Source: UBA1426 sp052034085
GTDB lineage: Bacteria > Bacillota > Clostridia > Peptostreptococcales > Anaerovoracaceae
Assembly: GCA_052034085.1 (NCBI GenBank)
Contig: JBPOJA010000021.1
Coordinates: 1 to 50,768 of the forward strand
Length of the DNA: 50,768 nucleotides
Reading direction: 5' to 3'
The stretch's first letter is position 1. The number at the start of each line of letters is the position of its first letter. Of the stretch, positions 16,508 to 24,248 are shown piece by piece. The notes beneath the pieces are model-generated. The model made no database searches. It had not been told where the DNA came from and saw only the letters and a program-made list of their open reading frames with translations. The translations under genes were made by a program, and so were the position numbers.

Positions 16508-17287
16508 CTACCTCCAGTCATTGATAATCCGGGATTCGTATTCCTGAGTTTTAAAGTTGATGAAGCGGGTAAACAGGGCCACTCTGTTGTCTTCATTGAG
16601 GCTGCGCCACAGATTGGCGGTGAAGGTATCAATATTGCCCTTAACGGTAACCGGCCTAGGTTCTCCTTCAAAGGAGGGAAGAGGGTCTTCATTTACCTGA
16701 TATGTATGAATCAAATGCCCGGCGCCCGGAATTCTGTTTTCGTAGGCGAAGAAAAATCTCTGGCAGGTGACGGGGTCGCCTTCGGCTGTTTTAAGGATAG
16801 AAAGTCTGTAGGAAGAAAATTCTCCGTTTACAAACAGCAGGCCCGATACCCTCGGTGTGTAGTTGGGGCCGTCGGGTTCAAAGGAACGCTTGGACAAAGC
16901 TTCTTCAAAAGCCCGCTTGGCAAGAGTGCTCTCCATATTATCCGTAAGAAAAGCATTCTTATAGTCCTGTTTGACAGCCTCAAATCTTTCCAGGGAATCA
17001 TAAATTGTGTCAGTCTGATCACCGTTTGTTACAATTGTGCTTCTGGAAAAAACTCTGACAGGAGAATAAATAATCAGAGACGGATCAGTGACCTTGGAGG
17101 GATCGTACACCTGAGTTCTTATGCCCTCTCCATCCTCGACAAAAATGCGGTTCCTGCTGTTTTCACTTCTTCCCATCAGGAAATATGCCACAACGCCGTT
17201 TTTCCCTGTCTCGTCAGTGCCCATTATTATGCCTCTGCCCGGGTAGCTTTTGTTTCCCAGATATTCATGAAGGTCATATACTTTCAT
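16508..17287 (-). CDS. purO: IMP cyclohydrolase, PurO-like
   Basis: A 259-residue protein of the IMP cyclohydrolase family first known from archaea, closing FAICAR to IMP. Recognisable segments are the N-terminal YPGRGIIMGTDETG, YFLMGRSENSRNR near residue 40, TNGDQTDTIY near 90 and YTPRVSG near 150. The frame extends upstream to 17371, but ATG 17287 overlaps the purN stop in the usual ATGA fashion and begins MKVYDL, so it is preferred. Its place directly before a transformylase lacking a cyclohydrolase half supports the role. Confidence 0.88.
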   Translation of the reverse strand: MKVYDLHEYLGNKSYPGRGIIMGTDETGKNGVVAYFLMGRSENSRNRIFVEDGEGIRTQVYDPSKVTDPSLIIYSPVRVFSRSTIVTNGDQTDTIYDSLERFEAVKQDYKNAFLTDNMESTLAKRAFEEALSKRSFEPDGPNYTPRVSGLLFVNGEFSSYRLSILKTAEGDPVTCQRFFFAYENRIPGAGHLIHTYQVNEDPLPSFEGEPRPVTVKGNIDTFTANLWRSLNEDNRVALFTRFINFKTQEYESRIINDWR

Positions 17288-17913
17288 TTCTCTTCCGCCT
17301 TTCTTAATAAAGTCTTGTCTGCTGCCATGGCTGCGCTTATTTTTTCTGCCGCCAGGGGCAGGATTATCCATTCAGCTTCTTCCATTACCCGCCTCTGTAA
17401 AGATTCGGGATTGTCTTCCTCTTTAACTTCCACTGCTTTTTGCAAAATTATTTTTCCGCCGTCTATGGTCTCATCCACGAAATGAACAGAAGCTCCTGTT
17501 ATTTTAACTCCTCTGTCAAGTGCAGCCCGGTGAACCCCGAGTCCGTAAAAACCCTTTCCGGAAAATGCCGGCAGGAGGGACGGGTGGACATTGATTATCC
17601 GATCCTTATACGTTGCGATCAGTCTTGGGCCCAAAACCCTGAGAAATCCGGCCAAAATTATCAGATCGATATGGTACTTCGCCAAGAGTTCCAGCAAGGC
17701 ATTTTCGTAGTCATCTGAGTTTTCATATAAGTCGGGGTCAAGAAAGTATGACGGAATATGGTTATCCTCCGCCCGTTTCAGGCCATAAGCATTTTCCCGG
17801 TTGGAAACCACCAGACTGATTTTACCCGATTTGAGAGTACCATTCTTTTCGCTGTCAATCAATGCCTGCAGATTGGTTCCTCCGCCGGAAATCAAAACGG
17901 CAATATTTATCAC
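17284..17913 (-). CDS. purN: GAR transformylase
   Basis: A 209-residue folate-dependent glycinamide ribonucleotide formyltransferase. It begins IAVLISGGGTNLQAL (phosphate-binding loop). The catalytic Asn-His-Asp set is visible in INVHPSLLPAFSG (His) and VHFVDETIDGG (Asp). The GTG start overlaps the purM stop by 4 nt (GTGA), and the stop overlaps purO (ATGA). Confidence 0.95.
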   Translation of the reverse strand: MINIAVLISGGGTNLQALIDSEKNGTLKSGKISLVVSNRENAYGLKRAEDNHIPSYFLDPDLYENSDDYENALLELLAKYHIDLIILAGFLRVLGPRLIATYKDRIINVHPSLLPAFSGKGFYGLGVHRAALDRGVKITGASVHFVDETIDGGKIILQKAVEVKEEDNPESLQRRVMEEAEWIILPLAAEKISAAMAADKTLLRKAEEK

Positions 17914-18911
17914 AGCAATACCTCCCCACTGCCGGGAATAATTTCACCTATGATGCTGCCTTCCCCCAAAATATCCAGAGCCTGCTGTGCTTCCTTTTTA
18001 TCCACTACAATGCACATCCCAATCCCCATGTTGAAAACATTGAACATTTCCCGCAGGGGCACCTTGCCTTCCTTCATTATTTGATCAAATACGGGCAAAA
18101 TGTTAATACTCTTCAAATCTATTTTTGCAGAACAGTCCGGGGGAAGCATTCTGGGGATGTTCTCATAGAATCCCCCTCCCGTAATATGGGAGATTGCCTT
18201 AATTTTGACTTTTTCCATTAAGGCAAGGACAGGCTTCACATATATCCTGGTAGGTGTGAGAAGGATTTCGCCCAGTTTTCTGTCCAGGGGCTCCAGGCCG
18301 ATTTTAAATATCTTTCTAACCAGTGAAAACCCGTTGGAATGAACTCCTGAAGATGGAAGTCCGATAATAAGGTTTCCTGCCTCAACATTTTTCGAATCGA
18401 TAATGTTTTTTCTATCAACCATGCCTACGGCGAAACCGGCCAGATCATATTCATCCACAGGGTAGAAACCCGGCATCTCAGCTGTTTCTCCGCCGATGAG
18501 GGCGCAGCCTGCCATTAAGCAGCCTTCCGCAATTCCCGCAACTATCTGTGCTACCCGGGAAGGTTCATTGTGGCCCAAAGCCATGTAGTCTAAAAAGAAA
18601 AGGGGACGGGCGCCGCTGCATATAATATCGTTGACGCACATGGCAACACAATCTATGCCTACTGTATCATGCTTATCCATCAGGAAGGCCAGTTTGAGCT
18701 TGGTTCCCACTCCATCAGTTCCCGAAACCAGCACCGGTTCTTCCATGTTGCTGATATCGGGCCGGAAAAGTCCCGAAAAGCCTCCCACATCACCGATAAC
18801 ACCTTCATTGTAGGTCTTTGACATAAGGGTTTTAATCAGGGAAACGGATTCATAGCCGGCATTTATATTAACCCCCGATTCTTTGTACATGTCGCTAAAG
18901 CTCTTGTTCAT
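17910..18911 (-). CDS. purM: AIR synthetase (phosphoribosylformylglycinamidine cyclo-ligase)
   Basis: A 333-residue enzyme converting FGAM to AIR with ATP. The VSGTDGVGTKLKLAF phosphate-binding motif near residue 57, AMCVNDIICSGARPLFFLDY near 90, GGETAEMPGFY near 138 and HITGGGFYENIPRML near 240 are diagnostic. GTG 18920 is an alternative start, but AAAGGTG lies 6 nt before ATG 18911. The gene begins inside the purF 3' end (17-nt overlap). Confidence 0.96.
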   Translation of the reverse strand: MNKSFSDMYKESGVNINAGYESVSLIKTLMSKTYNEGVIGDVGGFSGLFRPDISNMEEPVLVSGTDGVGTKLKLAFLMDKHDTVGIDCVAMCVNDIICSGARPLFFLDYMALGHNEPSRVAQIVAGIAEGCLMAGCALIGGETAEMPGFYPVDEYDLAGFAVGMVDRKNIIDSKNVEAGNLIIGLPSSGVHSNGFSLVRKIFKIGLEPLDRKLGEILLTPTRIYVKPVLALMEKVKIKAISHITGGGFYENIPRMLPPDCSAKIDLKSINILPVFDQIMKEGKVPLREMFNVFNMGIGMCIVVDKKEAQQALDILGEGSIIGEIIPGSGEVLL

Positions 18912-20334
18912 ATTTGTCACCTTTCACTTCCGGTATATCTATGGGATAGTTGCCAGTATAACAGGCGGTGCAGAATTCCAAACCCGGGTTTACAGCGATT
19001 TTCGTCACGTCATCCACATCTAAAAAACCGAGTGAGTCAACTCCTATCATTTCCTTTATTTCTTCCAAACTGTGCTTGGCTGCTATGAGATTTTCTCTGG
19101 ATTTAATGTCGGTTCCGAAATAGCAGGGATAAAGGAAGGGGGGTGATGATACCCGCATATGAACTTCTTTTGCGCCGGCTTCCCTGAGCTGCTTCACAAT
19201 CCTTTTGCTTGTGGATCCTCTGACGATGGAGTCGTCAATCAATACAACACGTTTGCCTTTTACTGTGGATTTTATCACGTTCAGCTTTATGTTAAGACTG
19301 GTTTCCCTTTGGTTTTCAAAAGGTTCTATGAAGGTCCGCCCGATATATTTGTTCTTTATGAATCCTACATCATAGGGGATGCCGGATTGTTTGGCATATC
19401 CAAGCGCAGCATCTATCCCCGAATCGGGGACGCCGATGACTACATCGGCCTGGACAGGGTGCTCCAGTGAAAGATAGGCTCCGGCTCTTTGTCTTGCAGT
19501 ATGAACGCAACTGCCGTCAATTACGGAATCAGGCCTGGCAAAATAAATAAATTCAAACACACAGGCGGCTTTTTTCCCATTGTGGCAGTGTTCTGTGTTG
19601 CTGGTCATTCCGTTCTCATCTATGATTACTATTTCCCCGGGGATAACATCTCTTAGAAATTCCGCGCCCAGACTGTCCATGGCACAGCTTTCGGATGCAA
19701 TTATGTAATCGTTGCCTCTTTTTCCTATGCACAAAGGCCGAAAACCCAGCGGGTCACGGACCGCAATCAGCTTTTTGGGAGACATGATTACCATGGAATA
19801 GGCGCCCTGCAACACATTCATGCTTCTGCTGATGGCCTCTTCTATAGAAGAGGAAGTGAGCCTTTCCCTGGTTATAACATAGGCTATTACTTCTGCGTTT
19901 CCCGTAGTGTGGAATATTGCGCCACCCAGCTCCAGTTCTTCTTTTATCTGACGGGCATTGGTAATGTTGCCGTTATAGGCCAAAGCCATACTGCCTTTGA
20001 TATGTCTCACAACCAGGGGCTGGGCATTTATGCGGGTATTGCCGTTGGTCATGCTGTATCTGCAATGGCCTATGGCCATATTGCCACGTGGCATTTTTTC
20101 TATGGCATCCCTAGTGAAGACCTGGCTGACAAGTCCTTCTCCCTTGTACCCGCTGATAAGCCCTTTATTGTTAACTGCAATACCGCAGCTTTCCTGGCCT
20201 CTGTGCTGAAGGGCGAAGAGCCCCATGTAAACGCTGTTAACCACATCGGTGGCCTGTTCGGAATCCGGATCTCCCACCGTTCTGATTCCAAAAACAGCGC
20301 ATTCTTCTTTAAGTTTATCATCAATATTTATCAT
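18895..20334 (-). CDS. purF: Glutamine PRPP amidotransferase
   Basis: A 479-residue first enzyme of purine synthesis. The sequence MINIDDKLKEE before Cys12 is the short propeptide of Bacillus-type PurF; Cys12 becomes the N-terminal glutaminase nucleophile after cleavage. The PRPP loop VVLIDDSIVRGSTS lies near residue 365. Candidate 4Fe-4S cysteines are in AACVFEF and FCTACYTGN, so this is the oxygen-sensitive Fe-S form. The start overlaps the purE stop by ATGA. Unlike PurL, its glutaminase domain looks intact. Confidence 0.96.
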   Translation of the reverse strand: MINIDDKLKEECAVFGIRTVGDPDSEQATDVVNSVYMGLFALQHRGQESCGIAVNNKGLISGYKGEGLVSQVFTRDAIEKMPRGNMAIGHCRYSMTNGNTRINAQPLVVRHIKGSMALAYNGNITNARQIKEELELGGAIFHTTGNAEVIAYVITRERLTSSSIEEAISRSMNVLQGAYSMVIMSPKKLIAVRDPLGFRPLCIGKRGNDYIIASESCAMDSLGAEFLRDVIPGEIVIIDENGMTSNTEHCHNGKKAACVFEFIYFARPDSVIDGSCVHTARQRAGAYLSLEHPVQADVVIGVPDSGIDAALGYAKQSGIPYDVGFIKNKYIGRTFIEPFENQRETSLNIKLNVIKSTVKGKRVVLIDDSIVRGSTSKRIVKQLREAGAKEVHMRVSSPPFLYPCYFGTDIKSRENLIAAKHSLEEIKEMIGVDSLGFLDVDDVTKIAVNPGLEFCTACYTGNYPIDIPEVKGDKYEQEL

Positions 20335-20825
20335 TTGTTCGCCTCAAAATTTCTGTCTTTCTCCAGGACTTCCCGGCTCATATCCTCTCTCATCCTGATT
20401 AATTTCAATTTGAGATCAGGATCTCCCAGTGCCAGAATCTGGGCAGCAAGAACGGCGGCATTTTCACTGCCGTCAACTGCGACCGTGGCAACAGGAATGC
20501 CTTTCGGCATCTGCACAGTTGAGAGCAAGGAATCCATCCCTCCAAAAGCTGATGATTTTATAGGAATCCCTATTACGGGAAGCATGGTGTGTGCTGCAAT
20601 TACGCCGGCAAGATGAGCGGCCTTGCCCGCAGCGGCGATTATTACCCCGAAGCCCTGCTCCTCCGCTCCCGATGCAAATTCCATAACCTGTGCCGGTGTT
20701 CTGTGGGCTGACATAATTCTTGTGACGTAAGAAATACCCAGTTTTTCCAATATATCCAGGGCGCCCTTTACAACAGGAAAATCGCTGTCGCTACCCATGA
20801 TAACAGCTACTTTATATTTACTCAT
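20331..20825 (-). CDS. purE: N5-carboxyaminoimidazole ribonucleotide mutase / AIR carboxylase
   Basis: A 164-residue small PurE. GSDSDFPVVKGA at the N-terminus, the catalytic His in MSAHRTPAQV, AGKAAHLAGVIAAHT and STVQMPKGIPVATVAVDG define it. Whether it is class I (needs PurK) or class II (uses CO2) cannot be settled by eye, and no purK is seen here. The longer frame to 20861 is rejected, because GGAGG lies 7 nt before ATG 20825. It leads the eight-gene purine operon. Confidence 0.94.
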   Translation of the reverse strand: MSKYKVAVIMGSDSDFPVVKGALDILEKLGISYVTRIMSAHRTPAQVMEFASGAEEQGFGVIIAAAGKAAHLAGVIAAHTMLPVIGIPIKSSAFGGMDSLLSTVQMPKGIPVATVAVDGSENAAVLAAQILALGDPDLKLKLIRMREDMSREVLEKDRNFEANK

Positions 20826-20870
20826 TTCAGACCTCCTCAGGCTATCATAACTGCTCTTCAATTATATATA

Positions 20871-20899
20871 ATTATATATATGCAAAACGTAATAGTAAA
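20871..20899 (-). promoter_or_regulatory. Promoter of the purine operon
   Basis: On the minus strand: -35 TTTACT (20899-20894), a 17-nt spacer, and -10 TATAAT (20876-20871), about 45 nt before purE. The surrounding AT repeats allow alternative -10 registers. Confidence 0.72.
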
Positions 20900-20901
20900 A
20901 G

Positions 20902-20932
20902 AAAAAAAGGAAAATCTGATGATTTTCCTTTT
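20902..20932 (-). terminator. Terminator of the ilv operon
   Basis: A perfect 12-bp stem (20932-20921 / 20916-20905) with a 4-nt loop, followed by a T run on the minus strand. It sits between ilvD and the purE promoter. Confidence 0.85.
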
Positions 20933-20943
20933 AAAAGATTACG

Positions 20944-20956
20944 TTTGTTCGGATAT
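20944..20956 (-). promoter_or_regulatory. Possible PurBox (PurR operator)
   Basis: Minus-strand ATATCCGAACAAA matches the Bacillus/Lactococcus PurBox AWWWCCGAACWWT at 12 of 13 positions, about 45 nt upstream of the purE -35. A second CGAAC lies further upstream at 20991-20995. The PurR gene is not in the window, so this is tentative. Confidence 0.45.
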
Positions 20957-21014
20957 TTAAGAACGTTATTTTGTTATCCTTGAAATAAAGTTCGAAAAAC
21001 TATTCTTTGAAAAA

Positions 21015-22679
21015 TTACTTCAGCACTGCGCCCGTGTTGGCTGAAGTAACTAACCTGGCATAGCGGGCAAGCCAGCCGTCCAGCTTATTTCCCTCCTTTG
21101 GAATATGGGTTTTTCTCCTCAGTTCCATATCTTCCGGAGATATTTCAAGGTTTATGGAATATGAAGGAATATCAATGTGGATTGTATCCCCTTCCTGTAT
21201 AAGGCCAATTTCTCCACCCTGGGCGGCCTCAGGAGACACATGGCCGATGGAAGCACCTCTGGATGCGCCGCTGAAACGCCCGTCAGTAATCAGGGCCACA
21301 CTTGTATCAAGACCCATTCCGGCCAGAGCCGAAGTGGGGCCCAGCATTTCTCTCATGCCCGGCCCGCCTTTGGGGCCCTCATATCTGATTACAACCACAT
21401 CTCCCGGATTTATACCTCCGGAATAAATGGTTTCGATAGCTTCATCTTCGCTGTCAAAAACTCTCGCGGGCCCGCTGTGAACCAGCATTTCATCGGCCAC
21501 TGCAGATCTTTTCACCACGCAGCCGTCTCTGGCTATGTTACCAAAAAGCACGGCCAGTCCTCCGGTTTTGCTGAAAGGCTCTTCCAGGGGTCTTATGATA
21601 TTTTGATATTTATTGTGGGCATTGTTCAGCTTTTCCTCCAGAGTTTTTCCTGAAACATCAATGGTGGATGTGTTAAGGAGTCCTCCTTTGAGAAGTTCGG
21701 ACATAACCGCCGGGACACCACCCGCCATATCCAGATCCTGAATGTGAGTGCTGCCTACCGGCGCCAGATGGCAAAGGTTGGGTGTCCTGGCACTGATTTT
21801 GTTTATAAGTTCCAGATCTATGGATACGCCCGCTTCATGAGCTATACCCAGCAGATGGAGCACACTGTTAGTGCTGCAGCCCAGTGCCATGTCCACAGCC
21901 AAAGCATTTTCAAAAGCTTCTGGCGTAAGTATGTCACGTGCTCTGACATTTTTTTCAATCAGAGACATAATGGTCATGCCTGCTTTTTTGGCCAGCATAA
22001 TTCTTTCAGAGCTGACCGCAGGGATGGTTCCGTTGCCGGGAAGTGCAATACCTATGGCTTCGCAAAGGCAGTTCATGGAATTTGCGGTAAACATGCCGGA
22101 GCAGGAACCGCATCCGGGGCAGGCGCTTTCTTCCATAAGGAGAAAATCATCTTCACTGATCAGCTCTGCTTTGATGGCTCCAACTGCTTCAAACATGGTG
22201 GACAGGCTGATTTGCCTGTTTTTATAAAGACCGGCCAGCATGGGGCCGCCGCTAATAACGATTGAAGGAAGGTTTAAACGTGCCGCTCCCATTACCATGC
22301 CCGGAACAATTTTGTCGCAGTTGGGAATCAGAACCAGCCCGTCAAAACAATGGGCTTTGGCCATGGTCTCTACACTGTCGGCAATGAGCTCCCTGCTGGG
22401 CAGGGAGTACTTCATGCCTTCATGACCCATGGAAATACCATCGCACACCCCGATGGATGGAACCATTATTGGGGTTCCTCCGGCCATGCGCACACCTGCT
22501 TTTACAGCCTCGGTGATTTTGTCCAGGTGGACATGACCCGGAACAATTTCGCTGTAAGCTGAAACGACTCCTATCAATGGCCTGTCCAATTCCTCTTTTG
22601 TATAGCCCATGGCATAAAACAGGGAACGGTGGGGAGCTCTTTCTGCTCCCTTTGTTACATTTTCGCTTTTAAGATTCAT
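21015..22679 (-). CDS. ilvD: Dihydroxy-acid dehydratase
   Basis: A 554-residue Fe-S dehydratase making 2-keto-isovalerate and 2-keto-3-methylvalerate. Cluster cysteines are seen in PNCDKIVPGM and ACPGCGSCSGMFTANSMNCL; MLGPTSAL and GRFSGASRG lie near the C-terminus. The frame reaches a TTG at 22697, but GAGG sits 8 nt before ATG 22679 and the family start (NLKSENVTKGAERAPHR) fits there. Last gene of ilvBNCD. Confidence 0.96.
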   Translation of the reverse strand: MNLKSENVTKGAERAPHRSLFYAMGYTKEELDRPLIGVVSAYSEIVPGHVHLDKITEAVKAGVRMAGGTPIMVPSIGVCDGISMGHEGMKYSLPSRELIADSVETMAKAHCFDGLVLIPNCDKIVPGMVMGAARLNLPSIVISGGPMLAGLYKNRQISLSTMFEAVGAIKAELISEDDFLLMEESACPGCGSCSGMFTANSMNCLCEAIGIALPGNGTIPAVSSERIMLAKKAGMTIMSLIEKNVRARDILTPEAFENALAVDMALGCSTNSVLHLLGIAHEAGVSIDLELINKISARTPNLCHLAPVGSTHIQDLDMAGGVPAVMSELLKGGLLNTSTIDVSGKTLEEKLNNAHNKYQNIIRPLEEPFSKTGGLAVLFGNIARDGCVVKRSAVADEMLVHSGPARVFDSEDEAIETIYSGGINPGDVVVIRYEGPKGGPGMREMLGPTSALAGMGLDTSVALITDGRFSGASRGASIGHVSPEAAQGGEIGLIQEGDTIHIDIPSYSINLEISPEDMELRRKTHIPKEGNKLDGWLARYARLVTSANTGAVLK

Positions 22680-22699
22680 ATCCAAAACCTCTGACAAAT

Positions 22700-23698
22700 T
22701 TAATTCTTTTTCAGCCAGCTCATCATGCCTCTGAGCTGAGCCCCGACTTTTTCAGCCAGATGCTCGGTTCCCATGCGGCGGGAAGCCAGGAAATGAGCTC
22801 TTTTGCCTGCATTGTTTTCTGCTATCCACTTGGATGCAAAGGTACCGTCCTGGACTTCCCTGAGAATATTTTTCATCTCTTTTCTGGTTTCCTCGGTGAT
22901 AATTCTTTTCCCGCTTTCGTAATCGCCGAATTCGGCTGTATCGGAAACTGAATATCTCATGAGGGAAAGTCCGCCCTGATTGACCAGGTCTATTATGAGC
23001 TTCATTTCATGGAAGCACTCAAAATAGGCCAGCTCTGGGGGATAACCGGCTTCCACAAGTGTATCAAAGCCTGCTTTCATTAGTTCCGTAACTCCTCCGC
23101 ACAGCACTGCCTGTTCACCGAAAAGATCGGTCTCAGTTTCGTCTTTAAATGTGGTCTCCAGAATACCGGCCTTGCCTGCCCCTATGCCTGAAGCATAAGC
23201 AAGGGTATAGTCTTTGGCTTTGCCTGTGGCATCCTGATAAATCGCGATAAGAGAAGGAACTCCCTTTCCTTCAGTAAACTGGCTTCTGACAGTGTGGCCG
23301 GGGCCTTTTGGAGCCACCATAACTACGTCGCAAAAAGCAGGAGGTACTATTTGATTAAAATGAATATTGAATCCGTGGGCAAACATCAGCATATTGCCTT
23401 CTTCAAGGTTGGGCTCGATTTCAGATTTATAAAGTTCTGCGGCTTTTTCATCGGGAACCAGCATCATCACAAGGTCACCAGCCTTTGCCGCCTCATTGAT
23501 GGGGAACACTTTCAAACCGGCTTCCTCTGCTTCTTTACGGCTTGATGAGCTTTCTCTTAAACCGACGATCACATTAACGCCGCTGTCCTTTAAATTCAGC
23601 GCATGGGCATGGCCCTGGCTTCCATATCCGATAATCGCCACAGTCTTTCCCTTAAGAAGATTTAAATCGCAATCCTTGTCGTAATACATTGTTACCAT
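22700..23698 (-). CDS. ilvC: Ketol-acid reductoisomerase, class I
   Basis: A 332-residue short-form KARI. The dinucleotide loop IIGYGSQGHAHALNLKDSG is near residue 22, followed by APKGPGHTVRSQF, TFKDETETDLFGEQAVLCGG (metal-binding Asp/Glu) and YPPELAYFECFHEMKLIIDL. Cofactor preference cannot be assigned by inspection. The longer frame to 23800 would overlap ilvN; GGAGG before ATG 23698 marks the true start. Confidence 0.96.
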   Translation of the reverse strand: MVTMYYDKDCDLNLLKGKTVAIIGYGSQGHAHALNLKDSGVNVIVGLRESSSSRKEAEEAGLKVFPINEAAKAGDLVMMLVPDEKAAELYKSEIEPNLEEGNMLMFAHGFNIHFNQIVPPAFCDVVMVAPKGPGHTVRSQFTEGKGVPSLIAIYQDATGKAKDYTLAYASGIGAGKAGILETTFKDETETDLFGEQAVLCGGVTELMKAGFDTLVEAGYPPELAYFECFHEMKLIIDLVNQGGLSLMRYSVSDTAEFGDYESGKRIITEETRKEMKNILREVQDGTFASKWIAENNAGKRAHFLASRRMGTEHLAEKVGAQLRGMMSWLKKN

Positions 23699-23744
23699 AA
23701 TCTTTACCTCCATATTCTGTACATCTATATATAAAACGATATTT

Positions 23745-24230
23745 CTACAGGCGGCTGTCCCTTTCAAGGGCAGTGAGCCCGGTTCTGCACATGTCCACAA
23801 TGGGATAGTTTTTTAGGTTGAGCAAAAAGGCATCTATTTTCTGACTGGTACCTGTCAATTCTATCATCATGGTGGAAGGTGCCAGGTCTACAATGGTCGC
23901 TTCATATATTTCAGATATTTCTCTCAGTTCCGTTCTTGTGGTGGGATTAATCTGAATTTTAATCAAAAGCAGTTCCCTTGACAGGGTGGTTCTTTCAGAC
24001 AGATGTTTGACAGAAATAACTTCAACAAGTTTTTCCAGCTGCTTAATTATCTGTTCCAGGATAAGTTTATCCCCCAGCACAGTAAGTGTAATGTTTGAAA
24101 TACCGGCATTGTTGGTTTCTGAAACTGTAAGAGAGTCGATATTGTAGCCCCGGCGGCCAAACAGGCTGGATACTCTTGAAAGGACTCCGGGATTATTTTC
24201 CACAAGTATTGATAGTATATATCTTTTCAT
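23745..24230 (-). CDS. ilvN: Acetolactate synthase small (regulatory) subunit
   Basis: A 161-residue ACT-domain subunit. Its N-terminus has the ILVENNPGVLSRVSSLFGRRGYNI valine-binding fold signature, and the second domain ends near MCRTGLTAL. It would confer feedback control and stimulate IlvB, whose gene lies 18 nt upstream in the same operon. Confidence 0.95.
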   Translation of the reverse strand: MKRYILSILVENNPGVLSRVSSLFGRRGYNIDSLTVSETNNAGISNITLTVLGDKLILEQIIKQLEKLVEVISVKHLSERTTLSRELLLIKIQINPTTRTELREISEIYEATIVDLAPSTMMIELTGTSQKIDAFLLNLKNYPIVDMCRTGLTALERDSRL

Positions 24231-24248
24231 ATCTATACCTCCTAAAGA

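Noticed and set aside
16499..17485. 328-residue + strand frame opposite purO and purN
   Set aside because: It is antisense to well-recognised purine genes, lacks a ribosome site and matches no known family; a codon-usage shadow.
20826..21014. Guanine riboswitch upstream of purE
   Set aside because: The conserved core sequences of the purine aptamer were not found. The hairpin there is explained as the ilv terminator.
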